This document shows, in pieces, positions 59,858-64,000 of a DNA stretch of 64,000 nt (the stretch's first letter is position 1; each line of letters starts with the position of its first letter). Origin of the DNA: Pedobacter metabolipauper. Its GTDB lineage: Bacteria > Bacteroidota > Bacteroidia > Sphingobacteriales > Sphingobacteriaceae. The notes beneath the pieces are model-generated. The model was not told the origin of the DNA, did no database searches, and was given only the letters and a program-made list of their open reading frames with translations. The position numbers were made by a program, and so were the translations under genes. The DNA is taken from contig NZ_SNYC01000007.1 in assembly GCF_004362715.1 (NCBI RefSeq), positions 248,001 to 312,000 of the forward strand, written 5' to 3'.

Positions 59858-61252
59858 CTAAAATTCATTAATAAAAACGTTAAAATCACCCAGGGCAGCA
59901 GATTTAAGCAATACGGCCTGCCATACATTGGTATAGGCAATGTCACGGTCGGTTTCTGCCCTGTTGAGGGTGTAAAGGGCCTGTGTAAGGTCAACTATGG
60001 TTGTTAAGCCATTCTTATAAAGTACGCTTTTTTGAAGGTAGGCATCAGATGCTGCCTTTACCTGAACTGGTGCTTCGAGGTAGTTGGCCATTGCATTTTT
60101 AATTTTATTGTCTGCCAATGCCAGTTGCGCATGAAACTGCTGGTTAACCAGTTCATATTCGTTTTCTAAGCCGTTTGAAATGTAGCGCTGTGCCCTAACC
60201 TGGGGGGTGTTCCTCAATATGCTGGTTAAGTTCCAGCTCAAACCAATCCCAAACAGGTAATTGGTACGGGTAGGGGTTATGCCATCGGCATAGTTCCGTG
60301 TAAACTCATTTTGATTTAACAGGTAATCGGCCCTGAAGCCGGAGCCCCTGCCCTGAAGTACGCCAATAAAGGTGAAGGTAGGATACATCAGTTTTTTATA
60401 ATAGTCCATTTGCTCGTTACTCAGTGCTACGCGGTCCCTGTAAAATTTTAAAACCGGATGGGTGCTCAGGTCGGTGCTGGTATCGGCAGTGCTGAGCAGC
60501 TTGGGAACATGGTTGATGGACCCGGTATCAACGGTAAGTTCAGTCACATTTATACCCATCAGGATGCCGAGTTTGTTGGCTTGTTCTTGCTCAATATCTC
60601 TGGCCTTGGTAAATGCGATCCTGGCACTTGATACTTCTGCGCTGGCCAGCGATGAATCTACGCCGGCAATTAGGCCATTGGCAGCGCGAACGGTGGCATT
60701 GTTTTTAAAGATGATGGCCCTTTCGAGATTGTTTTTTTGCGATCTGGTTAACCGCTGCGCGGCAACAAGATTCAGATAGGCTGCGGAGACACGGATCTGA
60801 TGCTGGAATTTTTCCTGTTCCAGATCTTCCGTGTCCCGTTTAAAGACTGCTTTTGAAACATTTATCCGCTGCTTTGCTCTTCCAAAGGTAAAGAAGTCCC
60901 AATTGATATTGCTGAGGTATAACGCACCAAATGCAGCATTCCAATTTTGCTCAGACAGGCCTGGGCCAGATGATGCAACGTTTCCACCGAGGGCGGCCAG
61001 TGGTCCGTTTTGTCCGTTTATGGTTCCGAAACTTTGCTGGGCAGACAGGGTAAAGTTGGGCAGATATTCGCGCCTGCTTTGTATAATGCCTTCTCCTGAT
61101 GCATTTGCATAGTTTTCTTTGGCTTTTATGGTGCCGTAATTTTTAAGTGCAGTTTCAATGGCGGTCCTTAAATTTAAGGTTTGAGCCCTGGCAGATACCG
61201 CACCGGAAAGAAAAAAATAAAGAACAATAGTATATAAAGATAGTTTGGGCAT
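59858..61252 (-). CDS. TolC family outer membrane efflux protein
   Basis: This 464-residue protein has a signal peptide (about 1-23) and the two-repeat helical pattern of TolC-type channels, rich in Ala, Asn and Gln with the ALYTLNRAETD helix near the C-terminus. It is the first gene of the efflux operon, 12 bases upstream of the permease. A -7-like TAGATTTG at 61308-61301 precedes it. Confidence 0.92.
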   Translation of the reverse strand: MPKLSLYTIVLYFFLSGAVSARAQTLNLRTAIETALKNYGTIKAKENYANASGEGIIQSRREYLPNFTLSAQQSFGTINGQNGPLAALGGNVASSGPGLSEQNWNAAFGALYLSNINWDFFTFGRAKQRINVSKAVFKRDTEDLEQEKFQHQIRVSAAYLNLVAAQRLTRSQKNNLERAIIFKNNATVRAANGLIAGVDSSLASAEVSSARIAFTKARDIEQEQANKLGILMGINVTELTVDTGSINHVPKLLSTADTSTDLSTHPVLKFYRDRVALSNEQMDYYKKLMYPTFTFIGVLQGRGSGFRADYLLNQNEFTRNYADGITPTRTNYLFGIGLSWNLTSILRNTPQVRAQRYISNGLENEYELVNQQFHAQLALADNKIKNAMANYLEAPVQVKAASDAYLQKSVLYKNGLTTIVDLTQALYTLNRAETDRDIAYTNVWQAVLLKSAALGDFNVFINEF

Positions 61253-61281
61253 CTTTGATCTTTTAAGGATATGCGATTACT

Positions 61282-61308
61282 TAGTGTTTATTTTACACTA
61301 CAAATCTA
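61282..61308 (-). promoter_or_regulatory. -7 element TAGATTTG and inverted repeat for the efflux operon
   Basis: TAGATTTG (61308-61301) is a TAnnTTTG match about 49 bases before the tolC-type ATG; no TTG lies at the usual distance. Directly downstream TAGTGT/ACACTA (61282-61287 and 61295-61300) form a 6-bp inverted repeat with a seven-base spacer over the expected start site. This is a candidate operator or 5' hairpin. Confidence 0.4.
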
Positions 61309-61389
61309 TTCCTTAGTTGATGAATGAAAATATGCTTTTCAAATCAAAACTTATTAAAATCAAATAATTACAAAAAAGAGGGCAAAAAA

Positions 61390-61412
61390 AAACACCCACG
61401 AGGTGGGTGTTT
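61390..61412 (-). terminator. Intrinsic terminator after the cold-shock gene
   Basis: A 10-bp stem (AAACACCCAC with GTGGGTGTTT) and three-base loop are followed on the minus strand by a long T-run (the A-rich tract at 61384-61392). Confidence 0.9.
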
Positions 61413-61434
61413 CGTACGATTTATGTATTGATCC

Positions 61435-61626
61435 TTAGATTACTTTAACATTTACCGCGTTCAGGCCTTTTTTGCCTTCTTCTACATCGTAGCTTACCGT
61501 ATCGTTTTCACGAATGCTGTCGATTAAGCCTGAAACGTGTACAAAGATTTCGCTACCGCCATTAGATGGTACGATAAATCCAAAACCTTTAGTCTCATTG
61601 AAAAATTTTACTGTTCCTTGTTGCAT
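61435..61626 (-). CDS. Cold-shock family protein
   Basis: This 63-residue single cold-shock domain protein has RNP1 KGFGFI (13-18) and RNP2-like FVHVS (28-32). It binds single-stranded RNA or DNA and acts as an RNA chaperone. The length is slightly short but complete. It has its own near-perfect promoter and terminator, so it is monocistronic. Confidence 0.95.
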   Translation of the reverse strand: MQQGTVKFFNETKGFGFIVPSNGGSEIFVHVSGLIDSIRENDTVSYDVEEGKKGLNAVNVKVI

Positions 61627-61647
61627 TATATTATATATTAATTTTTA

Positions 61648-61678
61648 CAAATATAAAAACTAAAACTCTATGTATCAA
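61648..61678 (-). promoter_or_regulatory. Promoter TTG-N20-TATATTTG for the cold-shock gene
   Basis: TTG (61678-61676) and TATATTTG (61655-61648) on the minus strand with 20-base spacing match the Bacteroidota promoter exactly; the ATG is 21 bases downstream. Confidence 0.7.
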
Positions 61679-61767
61679 ATATTTTCGCCTCTAGTTTAAA
61701 AAATATTTTAATATTGCAAATAATGCCTAATATTTCGCTGTAATTGGCATATTTTGTTGTCAATCTG

Positions 61768-62214
61768 TTATTTAGGTTTGGGCACAACGGTAGAGTGCAT
61801 GAGCTTTATTTTCCAAATGCCACCCTCCATGACCAATACTGCGCTTTCAAGCCAGTTAATTTTGACGTCACGATCTTTAATTTTAATCGCCGCAGAATTG
61901 TGATAAGCCACCCATGCTGTTTTTCCGGTCACTTCAGTTTTTATAAAATCAAATGAATTTACCCGGATCATGTTCCTTGATCTATACTGTTCAAAATTCT
62001 TTGTCAGTGAATCGAGGTTCCAGACCTCTGCATTTTCCAATAACATAAAATCATTTGTAGAGTACATTTTTAATTTTGCAGCGTCAAGTTCCGAAAGTCC
62101 GTCAAAGAATTTAACAATGCTTTCCTGTACCTTGCTTTGTTCATTTTTGGAAGCCTGGGCATTGACCAGCAATACAGAAGCGGAGAGCATCAGGCTAAGT
62201 AATATCTTTTTCAT
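61768..62214 (-). CDS. Exported NTF2-like (DUF4440-type) protein
   Basis: This 148-residue protein has a signal peptide (about 1-20) and a SnoaL/NTF2-like cone-shaped fold, shown by an early helix pair (KVQESIVKFFDGLSELD) and a C-terminal beta sheet containing WLESAVLVMEGGIWKI. Ligand and role are unknown. It is monocistronic, on the same strand as its neighbours. Confidence 0.85.
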   Translation of the reverse strand: MKKILLSLMLSASVLLVNAQASKNEQSKVQESIVKFFDGLSELDAAKLKMYSTNDFMLLENAEVWNLDSLTKNFEQYRSRNMIRVNSFDFIKTEVTGKTAWVAYHNSAAIKIKDRDVKINWLESAVLVMEGGIWKIKLMHSTVVPKPK

Positions 62215-62283
62215 TATTTAACTATATCGTATTTAAATAGATTATATTTAAATAAAGGTATAATTTTAAAGTTACTATAGAAA

Positions 62284-63288
62284 TTACATCTTACTTAGGA
62301 TCTCTTTCTTTTTTGCATCAAACTCTTCCCGGGTAAGGATCTCTTCATCAAGCAGTAATTTTAGCTTTTGAAGCTGAACTACAGGATCTGCTTTGGGATC
62401 GTAAGCCGTAACTTCTTCTTTTTTGTCTTCTAAAACTTTACCCATCTCCATTCCGAAGCCCAGTTGTAACCCGGCACCTGCCAGACCGCCTTCGTTTCTT
62501 GCAGCATCACGGAGTGCTTTAAGTTTTTCTATCTCCAGGTAAGTCAAGCCGCCTTCTGAAGCAGCCCTGCTATCGGCAGTTATATCGGCAATTCTGTTCA
62601 TGCGCTCTTGTGTTGAAACGTCAAATGAAGTTCCCTGGATCTTAAAGTCTTTTAATTCGAGTCCCACTTTTGTGAATTCTGAATTTAGTTTTTCCTTTAA
62701 TGCTTCAGCAAGGACCATCAGCTGTGCATCAATGTCAATATAAGATAGTTTTGCCTGTGCCAAATGCGAAATAAGGGTTTGTGGTAAACGGGAAAGGAGG
62801 AGGTCTTTGGCATCAGCTGTGGAATATATATCCTTAGAACCGATAATTTCTTTGAAAAGAAGCAATGGATCGGAGATCCGCATGCTGTAATTACCATAAA
62901 TACCGAGTTCAACCGGGATTTTATATTCACTATCCAGATATTTTACCGGAGATGGCGTTCCCCATGGCTGGTTTACACTGTCCGCCTTGCGGTAAAAATA
63001 CAGATGTGTTTTATGCTCGCTTTCAAATAGCTGCATATACTTCATCAGGTTTGTAATAAATGGTAAATTGTCTGTATTTAAAGTGTATAAACCCTCCTCA
63101 TTAAGTACATCTTTGATTTGGCCTTCATAAACGAGAATACAGCCCTGGCCTGGAGAAATAAGCAGCTGACTGTTGTCTTTAATCTCTGAAGTAGGTACAG
63201 GGAATTTGTACAACAACAGATCTGGTTGCTGGTCTTTCCATTCAATAACGGTACGCAGCTGTTTTCTGAAAAAATCTCCTAATCCCAT
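62284..63288 (-). CDS. SPFH/band-7 protein with C-terminal SHOCT domain
   Basis: This 334-residue protein resembles the YdjI/virion-core-like SPFH family. An N-terminal LLLYKFPVPTSEIKDNSQLLISPGQ-type beta region leads into a band-7 domain (about 30-240). A helical segment and a SHOCT motif follow at the end, where the QLQKLKLLLDEEILTREEF segment and its tail close the protein. No membrane helix is obvious. It probably forms a scaffold with the upstream gene, which ends 49 bases away on the same strand. Confidence 0.85.
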   Translation of the reverse strand: MGLGDFFRKQLRTVIEWKDQQPDLLLYKFPVPTSEIKDNSQLLISPGQGCILVYEGQIKDVLNEEGLYTLNTDNLPFITNLMKYMQLFESEHKTHLYFYRKADSVNQPWGTPSPVKYLDSEYKIPVELGIYGNYSMRISDPLLLFKEIIGSKDIYSTADAKDLLLSRLPQTLISHLAQAKLSYIDIDAQLMVLAEALKEKLNSEFTKVGLELKDFKIQGTSFDVSTQERMNRIADITADSRAASEGGLTYLEIEKLKALRDAARNEGGLAGAGLQLGFGMEMGKVLEDKKEEVTAYDPKADPVVQLQKLKLLLDEEILTREEFDAKKKEILSKM

Positions 63289-63337
63289 ATTTTATTTTTT
63301 TTATGCTATCCTTAATAGGATGCGGTTATGTTGGTTG

Positions 63338-64000
63338 TTAATTAATTTTAAAAGCGGTTTTTTTATGGCCTTTAAAGTCAAGTAGTTTAATGCTATCCTG
63401 TCTGGTAACGACCAGATACCCGGTTTTATATTTAATGACCTTGCTGAAATTCTCTTCATCATTTAGGGTTAAGGTCCACTCTGCAGCATTGGTGCTGGTA
63501 TTTAGTTGTTGGATCTTATATGGACTTTTAGGATTTGCATCCGCTTTAAACTGAATTAGCAAAGAGCTGCCATCGTCAAATACAACATCCGGAGAAAAGT
63601 AGGATCTTCCGGGAGTAAAATCTTTCCAACTTATGATCCGGCTCTCAGCAGGAGAACCGATCAGCTCTTTAGTATATGGATCACGATCTGTGAAGATGCC
63701 AGAACCACCATAATCCTTTCGCCAGGATGGTTTTTCGACCATGTCTTTTGGGCCGCCAACATTATCCTTATACCGGATTTTTAACAACTGGATCTTTTCA
63801 TTTGAAAAGTCGGTGCTTTCCTTTGTAAATGTAAAATAGTCTTTCTCTTTAGAGCCCGGCAATAAGGAATCAAACCCTTCCTGAGCGCGGTCGAGTTCAT
63901 CTTCACTGTATAATTTCTTTACCAGCGGATAGTAATATAGTTTCTTACCGTCATTGGTCATCAGGATCAGACCATCGCCATAATCATCATAAATAAAAGT
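63338..64000 (-). CDS. Partial protein of unknown function, cut by the window edge
   Basis: The frame is open to the end of the window (position 64000), so the N-terminus is missing; the visible 220 residues follow from TFIYDDYGDGL. The segment is rich in Asp, Lys and aromatic residues with beta-propeller-like repeated strands, for example IIRYKDNVGGP-like and VVFDDGSSLLIQFKAD. I do not recognise the family. It lies 49 bases upstream of the SPFH gene on the same strand, suggesting cotranscription. Confidence 0.6.
   Translation of the reverse strand, partial: TFIYDDYGDGLILMTNDGKKLYYYPLVKKLYSEDELDRAQEGFDSLLPGSKEKDYFTFTKESTDFSNEKIQLLKIRYKDNVGGPKDMVEKPSWRKDYGGSGIFTDRDPYTKELIGSPAESRIISWKDFTPGRSYFSPDVVFDDGSSLLIQFKADANPKSPYKIQQLNTSTNAAEWTLTLNDEENFSKVIKYKTGYLVVTRQDSIKLLDFKGHKKTAFKIN

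Noticed and set aside
1..64000. tRNA, rRNA, tmRNA, riboswitch and CRISPR signals
   Set aside because: I looked for T-loop-like, rRNA-like and repeat-spacer patterns in the gaps and found none I could support; a dedicated covariance-model scan would be decisive.

Overview
The window is about 64 kb of a moderately AT-rich genome from the phylum Bacteroidota, most likely family Sphingobacteriaceae (Pedobacter-like). The evidence is gene content largely restricted to this phylum (DUF4290 protein upstream of murA, DUF3822-rsmD-coaD, the Bat aerotolerance operon, a GH130/GT4 cluster) and recurrent -7 elements of the Bacteroidota form TAnnTTTG, often with TTG about 20 bases upstream. Genus assignment is inference. 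I see no tRNA, rRNA, CRISPR array, insertion sequence or prophage. The window is mostly chromosomal core with a few accessory spots.

Layout. 1-7.2 kb: dprA, a CBS-type PLP enzyme, murA with its DUF4290 partner, and a UvrD/PcrA helicase. 7.2-8.5 kb: a small AT-rich accessory module (a 53-residue ORF overlapping a DUF6169-like gene) flanked by related inverted repeats. 8.5-14.7 kb: M20 peptidase, GH25 lysozyme, dipeptide epimerase, a DUF255 thioredoxin-like protein and a SlyD-like FKBP. 14.7-18.6 kb: a probable metal-homeostasis locus on the minus strand (MerC-like protein, tiny lipoprotein, LolD/MacB-like ABC pair with a His-rich loop, periplasmic CxxC protein, Fur-family regulator). Two of its promoters carry similar 7-1-7 palindromes, and a third copy sits at a plus-strand promoter that appears to make a very short RNA.

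18.6-25.7 kb: an ABC-F ATPase with one degenerate ATP site, a HEAT-like protein, nitroreductase, GreA-like protein, polysaccharide deacetylase and S9 peptidase. 25.8-30.6 kb: a GH130 phosphorylase-like enzyme facing two GT4 glycosyltransferases, one fused to an alpha-helical toroid-like domain. 30.8-45.9 kb: an Fsr-like MFS pump, clpB, an old yellow enzyme, pyrE, a NUDIX hydrolase, DUF3822-rsmD-coaD, a RecD-like helicase, a histidine kinase, GtrA and a GT39 glycosyltransferase, and a Dabb protein.

46.2-54.4 kb is an eight-gene Bat operon (MoxR ATPase, DUF58, membrane protein, BatA, BatB, BatC, BatD, BatE). 54.4-61.3 kb is a tripartite RND efflux operon (TolC, RND, adaptor) followed by an AraC-type regulator. 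61.4-64 kb holds a cold-shock protein, an NTF2-like secreted protein, an SPFH/SHOCT protein and a gene cut by the window edge.

The most interesting items are the putative metal regulon with a candidate small RNA, the intracellular glycan cluster, the MurA Cys-to-Asp replacement, the RND permease with an EF-hand-like cytoplasmic loop and altered proton-relay residues, and the asymmetric ABC-F protein. All statements rest on reading the sequence; no database search was run.
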